The translations under genes and the position numbers were made by a program. Positions 51,541 to 64,000 of a stretch of 64,000 nt of DNA are shown in pieces. The stretch covers positions 2,133,363 to 2,197,362 of the forward strand of contig NW_020194685.1 in the NCBI RefSeq assembly GCF_002865645.1, written 5' to 3'. Every line of letters starts with the position of its first letter. Position 1 is the first letter of the stretch. Source of the DNA: Hyaloscypha bicolor E. Lineage: Eukaryota; Ascomycota; Leotiomycetes; Helotiales; Hyaloscyphaceae. The notes under the pieces are model-generated. The model searched no databases. It worked only from the letters and a program-made list of their open reading frames with translations, and had not been told where the DNA came from.

Positions 51541-52076
51541 TGTAATGGGCACACATAATAGTGCATGGACAGGTATCAGATGTCGTGGATCTAGTTTCCT
51601 ATTTTGGGTAAAGCTTGCGATCGGAATCGCACGGATCGCATGGGATCGCATTTCCGAATTAAGTAAAGGGCTTCGCACGCTTGGCTAAATACTAGGGAAT
51701 ATATAGGGAGACACTCCTAGCTTTGGAAAGGGGCATTAATTAGTCTTTTATTGGAATCAGTTCTTGGAATCAGTTATACTTGCAAGTATTACTCTATAAC
51801 TTATTTATCTTAACTACTTATATATCTTATATTCTAATTAATCCAATTTTCGGGGAGTAGTTTATTACGAAATAGTCAAGCCATTAATAAATAAAATTAT
51901 TAATAGCTAGAGTATTAACTAGAAGAAATGCCTCTATTATTACTAGAGTAATTTAGCCAGATATTTAAAGAAGCACCTAATTAGGTATTCTTTATATTAT
52001 CTAATTAGGAAAAGGAAATAGAACTCAGATATTTCCAGAGCTAGCTAATAAAATAATAATAATAAAGAAATTAGTA
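51541..52076 (+). repeat. Lightly RIPed LTR bordering the gene island
   Basis: 536 bp, homologous to 9604-10150. It begins 540 bp after the caspase-CorA stop codon and marks the right edge of the island. RIP intensity increases along its length. Confidence 0.82.
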
Positions 52077-54125
52077 ATAACTTATTATTATATTACTGAG
52101 TTAGAAGTAGAAATATAATAGAAAAAGAATCTAGAAAAGCTAAAAGCTTAGATCTATTATCTTAAAGATATTTAAATATCTAATATAGAATCTATTATAT
52201 TTCCGATAATACTTTTAGTTTAGAAGGCTCTAAAAACTCGAGAACTACTAATTTATAGAAAAAAAAGTATTAAAGAAATCCAGGACTTCTTTTATTAAAT
52301 AGAATTAAAATAATATAAAAATAATAGAATTATCTAGGCTATAAATATAATAAAAATTATATATTATATTTCTTATTTTAAAAATATAGCCAGAGATATT
52401 TAAAAATATAAAAAGTAATTAATAAGTATTAATATTATAAATTAGAAAACCTTTATTAAATTTATAAAGAATTTTATTTTAGATTTAAAAAATCGTAATA
52501 ATAATTTTTTTACTAAATTTAAAAATATAATATAATAGCTAGATTAGAATATTTAAAGCTTTATATCTTATTTAGATAATCTATTAAATAACTTAAAATA
52601 TACGGGTTTATTATAAGAATAAAATAATTTATTTAATAATTTAAAATAAGAGATTTGAAATAAGATTAATTATTAAAGAAATACTTTATAAAAAAGAAAA
52701 AAGCTTATTTCTATAATTATAAAAATCAAAAATAACTTAAATTTATTTACTTTATAAAAATATAAAAATAAGCTAATAAAATAATTAAAAAAATAGAAAA
52801 GAATAGAAAAAAAAGGAAATAAAAAAAAGAAATAAAAAAAAATATTTTTATTATAAGTTTTATAAAACCGAAATAATAAAAATTTAATAATAAAATTTAA
52901 TATAATACTTATATTAGAATTTATAAAACCGGATATAATTTGCTTTATTTATTAGAAAAAGAATTATTATATTATTATTTGCCTAAATTAGAGAAAACTA
53001 ATTTATTATAATTATAATAAATTTAATAATAAAATATATAAATATCTAGAACTAAAAAAGCTATAAAATAATTATATTTTATAATAATTACATTTATTTA
53101 TATTATAAAAGACAAAGTTCCTAAAACGAGAATAATAATTAAAATTATTATTAGAATAAAAATAAAAATATAGAATTAATTTTTAATTAATTCAAATATA
53201 AAAGCTAATTATATAAAAAGAAAACTAGTTTCAAATATAGAAATTTTATTAATATTAAAAATAACTTTCTTAATTTTACTAGAAAAAAGAAAAATCTATT
53301 TATATAAAATTTTTATTCTTAAAATTATTATTAAAAATATATTAGAAAACTAAAAAAAAACTAATATATATTTTATATTATATAATTTTAATCTAAACTA
53401 TATTAATATTAGATTTAATTATAGAAGATTAAAGTTCTAAATAGTAAAAAACTTACTAAAATAATAAAATATAAAAAATATATTTTTCTATTAATTATTA
53501 CTATTATTATTAATAAAATAATTATATTTTCTAAAAAAAATATTAAAATCTTTTTTAAGTATTTTTTATAAGAATTATAGATATATTATTTAATTATTAT
53601 ATAATAGAATATTATATAAATCTAAAATTAGAATTCTAATTATTATATAGTTCTATATATATTTTATTAAAAAAAGAGCTTGAAATCTTTCAAAAATATT
53701 TTAATATTAATTTAAAAAAGAAATAGATCTAATATTTTATTAGTCTAACTAATATTCTAATTATATTTATTTTAAAGAAAAGAAATAATATAATATGAAT
53801 ATAAAATATAAAGTAATATAAATAATAAAATAAGCTTTTATAATATAAGATTATAGTATACGAGTAAGACGTGAAATTAGAGAATAAAAGTTAGTTAATT
53901 TCTAAGAACTAAAAAGAGAAAAAGAAATAATATAAGTAAATTATAAACTATAAATATCCGGAGGTTATATAATAGAATTATATAACTAATTAAAATAAAA
54001 TCCCTATTATAATAGTTTATATTTATATATTAATTACTAGAATTTAAATAGAATTATTATTAAAAACCAGATACTATTATTATTTATTAGTAAAATAATA
54101 AATAGGCTTTATAAAATAAAAATAT
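51541..54125 (+). mobile_element. 5' part of a gypsy-type element, truncated
   Basis: An LTR at 51541-52076 (starting TGTAATGGGC) is followed by a plus-strand gag-like region (about 52090-52800), a Lys-rich zinc-knuckle region near 52850, and a protease-like region. It ends where the inverted copia LTR begins at 54126; RT and integrase are missing. The first 250 bp of the LTR are only lightly RIPed, with intact words such as GGATCGCATGGGATCGCA, whereas internal sequence is fully degraded. Confidence 0.65.
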
Positions 54126-55985
54126 TATTAGTTTATTAGAAATATATAATATTATTATATAATTATAAAATATTATTTATATAAGTTAGTAAAATAGTTA
54201 TTATTCCGAAATAAGAATTATAATATTATAGTATTAATATATAATTCCTAAATCTACTAAGCCTAATAGAAACTAGCTACTAATTAAATTATTTATATAA
54301 TATAAAGTTATATAATTATTATTTATATTTTATTATTTTTAGTTATTTTTATATTATATAACTATATTATATAATTATTAATAATTATAGCTATACTAAT
54401 ATTAGAATCTTTTTAAAAAACACGAAAAAATAATATTTTCTTTTAATTATATACTAATTTCCTAATCCGGCCTAGTACTAGATTTTCCTAAATACTTTAT
54501 ATATTTATTTTTTATTCTATTTATATTTAATTTATTTCTCTATATCTAATTATATTATATTTATATTAATTAGATATTTAAAAGTATTTAATAGCTTTAA
54601 TTTTATTATAGAATTAGTAGAATTTAATTCTTCTTTAATTTATTTAACTTCTATAATCTTTTATTATTTATATATCTAATAAAGATATATTATATTAATT
54701 ATTAAATACTTCTTTTAAGTAATATCTAATTTAATAAAGTATTTATATAATAACTTCAAATCTATATAAACTACTAGTAATAGTTCTATTTCTAGTACTT
54801 TATTAATTATAGATTTAATTAAAGTATTTATATTAAAGCTATAAGCTATATTATAAAATTTCGAAACTAGAATACTTTTAATAACTCTTTTATATTTAAT
54901 AAAAAACTAGTAAATAATATTAGTATATCTAGTTTTATTTATTAGAACTAGAATATATCTAATTTAGAAAAAGAAATCTTTATTATTTATAAATAAAGCA
55001 TTCGTAAAAATAATTAAATATAAGAACTTCTTTATTAGTTTTATAAATTTTAGTTCTCTAGTAATATTCTTAATTTACTATTAAATATATTTATTAAATA
55101 TTTTTATATTAGTTTTCGAGAATTTAATAACTTAAATAATAATTAATAAATTATATAAAGCTTCTAGTTAATAAACTAATATAATATATATTTCTTTAAT
55201 ATATTAAATAATATATTAGTTCTTAATAAAGAGATTTTAATAAATAATACTTCTATTACTTATAATAGTAGTATTTTTTATAGAAATAGTTTAGAGGTTT
55301 TTATATTAATATTTTTATATAAAAATAATTCCGGTAATATTTATATAAATAATATCTCTATTAAACTTAAAATTATAATTAAAATTAAAGCATTTATATT
55401 TCTTAGCTAAAAACTTAGTTTTTTAGAACTTTAGTTATTTTATTTTTATAAAATTATTAATATTAATAAATAAAATATTATTAATTTAAAAACTAATAAT
55501 TTTAAAGAATTATTTATTATAAAAAAAAATAAAGATTATAAATTAATTATTTTATAAAAAGCTTATTAATATAATAGGAATAATAAGTCTTAAACTAGTA
55601 GTTCCTAGCTTTTAATATATTATATAATAGTTTTATAACTTTTAGAATAGAATTATTCTTTAGATTTAGCTTTCTAATAAGCTTATAAAATAAATTAATA
55701 TAGAAATTATAATTAAATAAAGTTATTAATTAGATATAAGCTTATAAGATACTATATAAATATAATTCTATAATATTAAAAATAATTCTTTAGCTAATAT
55801 ATTAAATAGTAAATAATTATATTAATATTAAATATTTCTTATTATTATTATAAGCTTAAATAACTAATCTCGACTTCTTAAACTTTCTTTTTATATTCTT
55901 ATTTTTAATCTTATTAATAAACCAAGAGTTAAAGATATATATTTTCTTTAATACCTGAAATCTATAAGAATATTATCTTAATTAT
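54126..55985 (-). mobile_element. Inverted 3' half of a second copia element
   Basis: The left end (54126-54340) is the reverse complement of the copia LTR at 16917-17130, and the rest matches about 14480-16860 in reverse, covering RT, RNase H and 3' untranslated repeats. It lacks the MITE and shows the empty TA site at 54748-54749. Truncated at the right near a solo LTR. RIPed throughout. Confidence 0.8.
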
Positions 55986-56024
55986 AAAGTTTTAATCTTT
56001 TCTATATTATTTATTATAAAATAT

Positions 56025-56306
56025 ATAAAAGGCAAACTATAATAAAATAAAAATTCATATAAAGTATATTAGAGTATAAAACGTGATTTAATAATAAAAT
56101 AATAAAGTATAAATAGTATATAGTATATAAAAGCTTAATTAATTAAATATAAAAAATAAATTACTATTTAGAATTATAAAAAAACTAGTTTTTTTATATA
56201 ATTTTTATAAATTATATATAAAAGGCCCTAGTTTTTATTATATAACTAAAATCTTAAAACTATTAAAATAAAGCAATTTTAATAGAATATAGCTTATTAT
56301 ATTATA
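56025..56306 (-). mobile_element. Solo LTR of the 13-kb element family, inverted
   Basis: Its reverse complement aligns over about 282 bp with the LTRs at 31020-31321 and 43835-44136, shared blocks including AAAAGCTTAATTAATTAA and TTATATATAAAAGGCC. No internal sequence accompanies it, so it is a solo LTR. It abuts an older chromovirus copy. Target duplication not resolved. Confidence 0.78.
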
Positions 56307-56646
56307 ATAGCTAAATAGCTAGTACTTTTATTTTTATTTTATATAATATATTAAATAAATATTTCAGAAATAATTATATTAGATTAGAAACTCTAATTTA
56401 TATTTGGTTTTTAGAATAAATTTTATATAAGAATTAATATTAGGCTTAAACTTTTAATAACTAATTATTTTTAAATAAATAAATAAATAGAGATTATTAA
56501 TTAGTACTTTAATTAAAGATTATATTTATATATTAATTATTATTAAAATAATTAAAATAAATGAATTATTATAATTAATTATTAATAAGCCTTTCTTTAC
56601 TATAAAACTATTAGCTAGTTTCTATTTATAACTAAAAAGAGTTATA
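56307..56646 (+). mobile_element. Older chromovirus fragment, left of the nested insertion
   Basis: It aligns with 61890-62225 inside the younger element (integrase core), but with more A/T changes. The sequence stops at TTATA, the target duplication, and continues at 63350 on the other side of the younger element. Confidence 0.85.
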
Positions 56647-56919
56647 TGTTATGATTCCCAGATACCCGGTATCTGAGATGCCTTACCAGATACCAGATGC
56701 CTCCTAGGCGCACGTGACGCGGCCGCCTCGCTAGGGAAATATGCTTGGAATATACTAGAGATATTTAGAAGGCTAGCCTCTTCGGGACTAGCGTACTATG
56801 GGGTATATATACTCCCTCGCAGCCTCCTATATTCTAGTTTTCCCTTCCTTAGCTTTGAATTATCTTTATAAAGAACCTTCTACCTTACTTTCCAAGCCCT
56901 AAATACTATACCCGTAATA
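56647..56919 (+). repeat. 5' LTR of chromovirus
   Basis: 273 bp starting TGTTATGATTCCC and ending CCCGTAATA, consistent with TGTTA...TAACA ends after RIP. By hand alignment it differs from the 3' LTR at about 35 columns, all transitions, with no gaps. Confidence 0.93.
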
Positions 56920-59900
56920 GTATTTAAAGCTTACTTTCTTTAATCCTATAGAGGATTTCAAATAAACTAATTTAGAACTATTAGTAATATAGGCGCCGCC
57001 AAGATAACGGAATCTCAGAAATAGGAGTAATAGATTCTAGAATAATAAAAGTAAAAAGCTTTAGAACCCTTAGAGAAATCAGGTATTTATATCTTTATAA
57101 ATATATACTAGTAATATATTAGAAACCCTCTCGAAAACCCGAAAATCGAAGAACCTCGAATAAAGGCTACTCTTTAACCAAGTTCTAGAGTAATAGGCAC
57201 CTATAGGCTAGTAACCTGACTACTACCCTCAAGCCCTACCCTATAACCTTATAGGCCCCATATATATGCTAGTAAAGAGACTACTAGGGAGAATATAATA
57301 AAGGAAAAGTATAATAGGTTAATTTCCTAGAATATTACGTAACTAGGAATTATATTAACTTCTGCCAAGGCTTCCGGTAAAGCTCCTACTAGTTCAGGTT
57401 ATCCCATTAGCGGCTCTTCCCGAACCAAGTATCCCGTTAGTATTCCTGGAGAATTTATAAATAAGTCTATAAAAATAGAACCTTCTGCTTTTATTATAAA
57501 GCTTCTGGAGACCAAAGACTATATTACTACCAGAGAGTTATATAAATAGGCCAAGAAACCTAATACCTTACTCTTAGATATTAATATTATTATAAAGAGC
57601 TACCGGGAGAATATCTAAAGAGCTATTTTATATAAGAATACCTATAGCTATAATAAAGCTATTCTCGAGAATACTAAGCTTTATAATACTAAACTCGAGG
57701 ATAATATTAAGTACTATATAGCTATAGTAAATTGGCTTATAGTAGCTCTAACTGTTTTTACTCCGCCCGCTCCGGCTATTTTAAACCCTTCTTAAAAGAA
57801 TTCCGAATTATCTCCCGCTTATTCCTGTCTAGAATCCCCTATATCTTATACTTCCTTTAAAGATACTAGAGTTACTAAGCTCCCAGATCTAACTCTCTTT
57901 ACTAGAGATTATATTATCTTTAATAACTAGCTAGTTCAGGTTAAGAATAAGCTATAAGGAAATACTAATTCATATTTCTTAGAGGATCTTAAGATTATCT
58001 ATATTTCTAGTAAACTTACTAGTAATACTCTTACCCTAACTAACCCTTATATAAACAAAAATAGTCCGAATTAGTACTATTAGCTCTCAGAGCTCTATTT
58101 TTACCTAAAGAAGCTATACTCTAATCCTAATAAGATATAAAATACTTACTATAACTTTAATAAGCTTTAAATATATTCTAGTTAAGTATTTCAGGAGTTC
58201 TATACTTTCTTCTTATAACTATCTACAGAAAGTAGTATTAGTCTTTAAGATATTAAGTATAAACTAAATAAGAAGCTCTTACTAAAGCTTTAGGAATTAG
58301 TATATACGTACTATAATAATTCTTCTATTAATACTACTTGCTTTACTTAGTACTATATTACTAATAATTAGTAGATTAAGGCTATATATAAGAAAACTAA
58401 GAAATATAAGAAAGCAGAAGCTATCCTAGCCAAGTTTATTTCTAATATTATACTCTTATATATTTCTAAGAAATATACTCCTAAAGAAAAGCCTAAGAAG
58501 CCTATATTAATTACTCTTATTAAGTATATACCTCCTTATAAGTATAAGTAATATCCTATAAAAACCGAAGATCTCTTAACTATTAAGTACTATAACTATA
58601 ACAAGTTCGGCTATTATATTAGATATTATCCGGTTCTATATAATAAAGAAACCAAGGTAGCTCTTTCTAGAATCAAGCCGGGCTTAGTTCCTATTCTACC
58701 GGAATATATTATTCTAGTAAAGTATTTAGAGAATTTAAGTTCTAATTCTGATATAGAACCGGGAAATAAGTATTTCTAAAAAAAAGTTTCTATTTTAGGG
58801 GCTTATAATATGAATTTAGTAGAAATTAACTTAATTTGTCTAATAAAAGGAAATACTCTTATAATGCCTTATACTATTAGTATAAATAGATTAGGAATTA
58901 AGTCTTTTTTCCTTATTAATACTAGAGCTAATAGTTATGCTTTTATTAATATAAAGCTTACTTAGCTTATAGAATAATTCTTAGAAATAAAACCATAACT
59001 TTTTTCCTTACTTTATATTATATATGGTTTTAATAGAAAGCTAGCTAAGTTTACTAAGAAATATATAGAAGTCTTATTTCTAATTAATAAATAAAGTATT
59101 AATATACCTATAATTATCCTAAACCTTAGAAATTATAATATTATTCTTAGTAGGAAATAGGTAGTATATATTAATATTCTAGTTAATTATAGAAGATATA
59201 GGCTTATATAACCAAAAAACAAGCCTAAATCTATATGATTTAGTTATATTATTAATACTTTATAATAATAGCTAGAAAAGTAACCTAATAAGAAGTATTA
59301 AAAGAATACTAATTAATAAGATTTAATTATAAGCTATTTCTGGAAATCTTTTATTCTAAAATAATCTTTTTTCTTTTAGACTAATTAGAGGAAATTATAT
59401 AAGACTATAGAAAAGAAGCTTCTATAGCCTAATTAAGATATAATATTTAAGTAAAAGCTAAAGAAACAGGAAGAGGTTCTTAATAAAGAGTAAATATTAG
59501 ACCTAGCTATTCTTATTTCTATAGTATTTAACTATATAGCCAAGAGAAAAGACAATATTATTAGTTAAATCTCTATTTATAAGATTAATAAAAAGCTTAA
59601 AGTTCGGAAAAAAGAAGCTATTTCTGGCCCAGAGAATTAATAACCGGGAGAAATAGAGCTTTAGTAATTATAGAGGATATTATTCCCGGAATTTAAGAAA
59701 TATATCTCTGTTTTCTCTAAGAAAGAATCTAATACTTTTCTTTCCTATAGATTATATAATTATAAGATTTAGATTAAAGGCCTAAAGAAAACCGAGAGTA
59801 TTAGATATTAATCTCTCTAGTAATAGTTTATTTAAGAGCTTCTAGAAATCAAGTATTTCTTAGAAAATAATCTGGCTAAGGGCTTTATTAAAGCTAGTTA

Positions 59901-62900
59901 GGCTTTCTTTACTTTACTAGTTCTTTTTATAAAGAAAGTAAATAGAGGTTTATACTTTTATATTAATTTCTGCTACCTAAATAATATTATCCAGAAGAAT
60001 TAATATTTCTTTTCCCTTATTAATATTTCCTTTCCCTTATTAATAAGACTTTAAATTAATTATCTAAGGCCAAGATCTATACTAAATTAGATATTTACTA
60101 AGCTTTCTATTATATAGCTATAGACCCGGACTTTTAGGAGCTAATAATATTCCGTACTTACTATAGAGTATATAAATATAATATTCTCTAGGAAAGCCTT
60201 ATAAATAGCCCGGCTATATATTAATACTATATAAATAATATACTTTTCGAATATCTAGATAACTTTTATATAATATACCTTAATAATATTCTTATTTATT
60301 TAGAGAACTTAGTAAAGTATAAATAGTATATATAAAAAGTACTAGACCGCTTATATCTTACCGGCCTTTAAATAAATATTAAGAAATCAGAATTTAAAGT
60401 TATATATATAAAGTACTTGGGCTTTATTATCTTTATATCTAATATTAAAATAAATCCTAATAAAGTTAAAGTAATATATAACTAGTAATTCCCAAAGATA
60501 GTTAAGGATATATAGTTCTTTCTCGGCTTTTATAACTTCTATAAATACTTTATTAGAGAATATAAACGGATTACTAGACCTCTTATCTTACTTATAAAAA
60601 AGAGTATTTCTTTTAAATAGTCTAAGTAATACCGAGAGGCTTTTATTTACCTAAAAGAAGCTATAATTTCTATTCTAGTTTTATAATACTATAATCCAGA
60701 TCTGCCTATAATAGTAAAAATAAATATATCTAAAGAAGTAGTTACTAGCCTACTTTCTTAATAAGATCCAGAAATAGGCCTTTAGTATCTTATAGTTTAT
60801 TTTTCCAAAATCATATTTCTAGTAAAGCTTAATTATAATATATATAATAAGGAAATACTTATTATAGTTCAAATACTAGAGAAATAGAAAGCTAAGCTAG
60901 AGAGCCTTTAGGATACTTTTTTTAAGGTCTATTCTAATTACCGTATCTTGGAATACTTTATAATTACTAAGAAGCTTTCTTTTTAATAAGCTAAATAAGC
61001 TAAGCTCTTATCTTACTATTACTTTAAACTTATATATTATTCTGGAAAATTAAATAAATAAATAAATACTTTATTACAAAAATAAAATAAAGTAGATACT
61101 TAGGGCCAGATTAAGAAAAAGCTATAAACTTAAGTACTTTTTCCTAAAAATAAGATTAATCCAGAGATTATTTATAACTTATAGCTTATAGTAATATTTT
61201 ATGAAATTGGCTTACTTAATCCGGAATTCGGCCCTAAAAACCAAACATATACTAAAGATTTTCCGGAAAAGAATATTCCTATTAGAGGCATAATTCCCCT
61301 AGAAGAAGGTATTTTCTTAGAAGCTTTACTAGTAGACTCTGCTATAGTAGCTCTTATAAAAGTACTATTAGAGGCTCCCGCCAAGTATAATAGTTTATAA
61401 CTTGTAAATAAGATTTTATAGAATAATTATATATTACCGGATCTAGAAAAGCTAAAAGTAATATCTGAATACTATAAGACGGCCTCCTTTAATACTATAG
61501 AAAACTCTATATTACGGAGAATAAAATAACCCCCGGACTACCTTTACGGATTGCCCTAATTTATAAAGTATATAATAAATTCCTTTCTGGATATTCTAGA
61601 TATATAAAGCTCTAATAGCTATTAAAAGAGTAATATTACTAGCTATTTATAGGCAAGGATATTAATTAATACTATAGTAATTATTATACTTATAGGAGAT
61701 TATATATATCTAGAAATAAGAAGCCTGGTTTGCTTTATTTCCTTCTAGTTTCTAATTACTTCTAGTAATATATTACTATAGACTTCAAGAACTATTTAGA
61801 AAGCAAATCGGGCTATAATATAGTTACTATATTCATGAATTACTTGTTTAAGTACCTAATTATAATTCCTGTATAAGATATAATTATAGCCAAATAGCTA
61901 GTATTTCTATTTTTACTTTATATAATATACTAAGTAAGTATTCTAGAAATAATTATATTAGATTAGGGACTCTAATTTATATCCGATTTTTAGAGCGAAT
62001 TCTATATGAGAATTAGTATAAAGCTTAAGCTCTCTATAGCGAATTACCCCCAAATAGATAAATAAACGTAGATTATTAATTAGTATTTTAATTAGAGATT
62101 ATACCTATATATTAACTACTACTAGAATAACTAGGATAAATAGGTTACTATAATTAATTATTAATAAGCCTCTTTTAAGTATGAAACTATTAGCTAGTTC
62201 CTATTTATAATTAAAAAGGGCTATAAGTCTCGTATTTCTCTAAACTAGAACTCCCTTATTAAAGCTAACTTATCTAAAAAGAAGCTAAATAAGAATAAAG
62301 CTAAAGTATTAGTAAATTAATTATATGAATTATAATAACTTATCTAAGGCTATATAAAGCAAGTATAGGAATAATATATAATATAAGCTAATAAATACTA
62401 CTATCCGATTAATTTCAAAGTAGGAAATAAAGTATAGGTTACTATAAAATACTAGAAATCCGATTATTCGAGCCAGAAGCTAGGGAACTAAATAGAGGGC
62501 CTATTTGAGATTCTAGAATAGTATAGCTACTTATTTCTCCTAAAACTACCAGAAATTATAAAGATATACCTAGTTTTTTATATAAAGAAGCTATAAAAAG
62601 ATTTCTAGAATCCTCTACTAGGTTAAGCAAACCCGGAACCGCCTCTATTAATACTAGAGAATAGCAAATAAGAGTATGGCATTAAATGAGTTATTATAGT
62701 TAAGCTAGTAAGAAATAGACTAAAGTATAGAATTTAGTAAGTTAGTTAGGATAAAGATCTAGTATAATATCTAGCTTTAGTACTAAGTAATAGCTTCCTG
62801 GTTTTATAGAGTTTCCATAATAATAATATTAATATACTAGAACCTCTATAAAACCTATAATACTAGCTAGATTATATAAAAAATAATACTTATCTAGAAT

Positions 62901-63076
62901 TATATAGAAATAATAATAAACTTTCCTAGGTTATATAGTAAAGGCGCCGGCCTTTTATATATAATATCTATATCCGAGATATTAGTTTTACTTTGGGAAG
63001 AAGTATAGTACGAAATTAAATGGATTAATAGCTTATATAAAGCTCGGAAACGAGCTTATTATAAAGGGGGGGGTAA

Positions 63077-63349
63077 TATTATAATTTCCAGATATCCGGT
63101 ATCTGAGATACCTCACCAGATATCAGATATCTCCTAGATATATATAATGCGGCCGCCTTACTAGGGAAATATACTTAGAATATACTAGAGATATTTAGAA
63201 GGCTAGCCTCTTTGGGACTAGTATACTATGGGATATATATACTCTCTCGCAGCCTCCTATATTCTAGTTTTCTCTTCCTTAGCTTTGAATTGTCTTTATA
63301 AGAGACCTTCTATCTTGCTTTCCAAGCCCTAAATACCATACCCATAATA
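63077..63349 (+). repeat. 3' LTR of chromovirus
   Basis: 273 bp, more A/T-shifted than the 5' copy in most differing columns (for example the stretch at 63135-63149 has lost its CpG and CpA sites). Confidence 0.93.
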
Positions 63350-64000
63350 CTATAAGTCTTATATTTTTCTAAACTAGAACTTTCTTATTAAAACTAACTT
63401 ACCTAAATAAAAGCTAAATAGAAATAAAGTTAAAGTATTAGTAAATTAATTATATGAATTATAGTAACTTGCCTAAGGTTATATAAAGCAAATATATAAA
63501 TAATATATAATATAAGCTAATAAATAATATTATTTAATTAATTTCAAAGTCAAAAACAAAATATAAATTATTATAAAGTACTAGAAATCTAATTATCTAA
63601 GCCGGAAACTAAAGAATTAAATAAAGAATCTATTTGAGATTTTAGAAAAGTATAATTACTTGTTTTTTCTAAAGCTATTAGAAATTATAAAAATATATCT
63701 AGTCTTTTATATAAAAAAGCTATAAAAGAATTCTTAGAATTTTTTACTAAATTAAATAAACCCGGAACTATTTCTATTAATACTAGAGAATAATAAATAA
63801 AAGTATAGTATTAAATTAATTATTATAATTAAGCTAATAATAAATAAGCTAAAATATAGAATCTAGTAAATTAGTTAGAATAAGAATCTAATATAATATC
63901 TAGTTTCGGTATTAAATAATAGCTATCTAATTTTATAAAGCTTTTATAATAATAATATTAATATATTAGAATGTTTATAAAACCTATAATACTAGCTAGA
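63350..64000 (+). mobile_element. Older chromovirus copy, right of the nested insertion
   Basis: It continues the copy begun at 56307-56646 and aligns with about 62221-62870 of the younger element through the integrase C-terminus and chromodomain. It runs off the end of the window. Confidence 0.85.

Larger units (their letters stand above)
56647..63349 (+). mobile_element. Complete Ty3/gypsy chromovirus, RIPed, inserted into its own family
   Basis: 6.7 kb with 273-bp LTRs at both ends and duplicated flanks TTATA/CTATA. Plus-strand remnants in order: gag (from about 57360; SGYPISGSSRTKYP), a CCHC zinc knuckle at about 58591-58634 with its Cys and His now read as Tyr, protease (LINTRAN near 58915), RT (TKLDIYQAFYYIAIDPD near 60085; the YLDD aspartates now read Asn near 60288), RNase H, integrase, and a C-terminal chromodomain near 62640-62830 (VKLVRNRLKYR). 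A polypurine tract (GGGGGGGG) precedes the 3' LTR. Frames have many stops, so it is inactive. Confidence 0.92.

Noticed and set aside
51424..51678. 84-codon minus-strand ORF across the island's right edge
   Set aside because: It spans the junction between spacer and the LTR at 51541, so it cannot be an ancestral gene.
61199..61384. 61-codon minus-strand ORF inside the chromovirus
   Set aside because: It is antisense to the integrase region of the element and is a shadow of its coding strand.

Overview
The window looks like a chromosome arm segment of a filamentous ascomycete (Pezizomycotina). Genes have short 48-128 bp introns with GT...AG ends and CTGAC/CTAAC branch sites, the kinase is a fungal Hog1, and most of the rest is transposon DNA ruined by RIP (repeat-induced C-to-T mutation). 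Leotiomycetes is my guess from the style of the caspase/CorA protein; I could not test it.

Layout. (1) 1-8.9 kb is base-balanced euchromatin with two conserved genes on the minus strand: avl9 (DENN-family late-secretory protein, 5 exons) and hog1 (osmotic-stress MAP kinase, 9 exons), followed by about 3 kb of upstream DNA without a recognisable gene. (2) 9.06-46.2 kb is extremely AT-rich, with stops everywhere and very little CpA or TpG. It is a graveyard of LTR retrotransposons: a gypsy-type LTR, a full-length Ty1/copia element carrying a young non-RIPed MITE, an inverted copia fragment, and a nest in which a 13.1 kb LTR element (5-bp duplication AATAA) sits inside a minus-strand Ty3/gypsy chromovirus. 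(3) 46.2-51.5 kb is a base-balanced gene island with a dynamin-like gene fragment and one large intact gene. That gene encodes a caspase-like domain (His-Gly and Cys motifs present) fused to a CorA-like two-helix membrane domain. (4) 51.5-64 kb is again RIPed retrotransposon DNA: a gypsy element truncated by an inverted copia element, a solo LTR, and a complete 6.7 kb chromovirus inserted into an older copy of its own family.

The two conserved genes are housekeeping and stress functions. The island gene is the best candidate for unusual biology: a predicted membrane-anchored caspase-like protein, alone in heterochromatin-like DNA, plausibly involved in regulated cell death or self/non-self recognition (inference). 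Exon coordinates were worked out by hand from splice signals and frame. Transposon families were assigned from motifs still readable through RIP damage.
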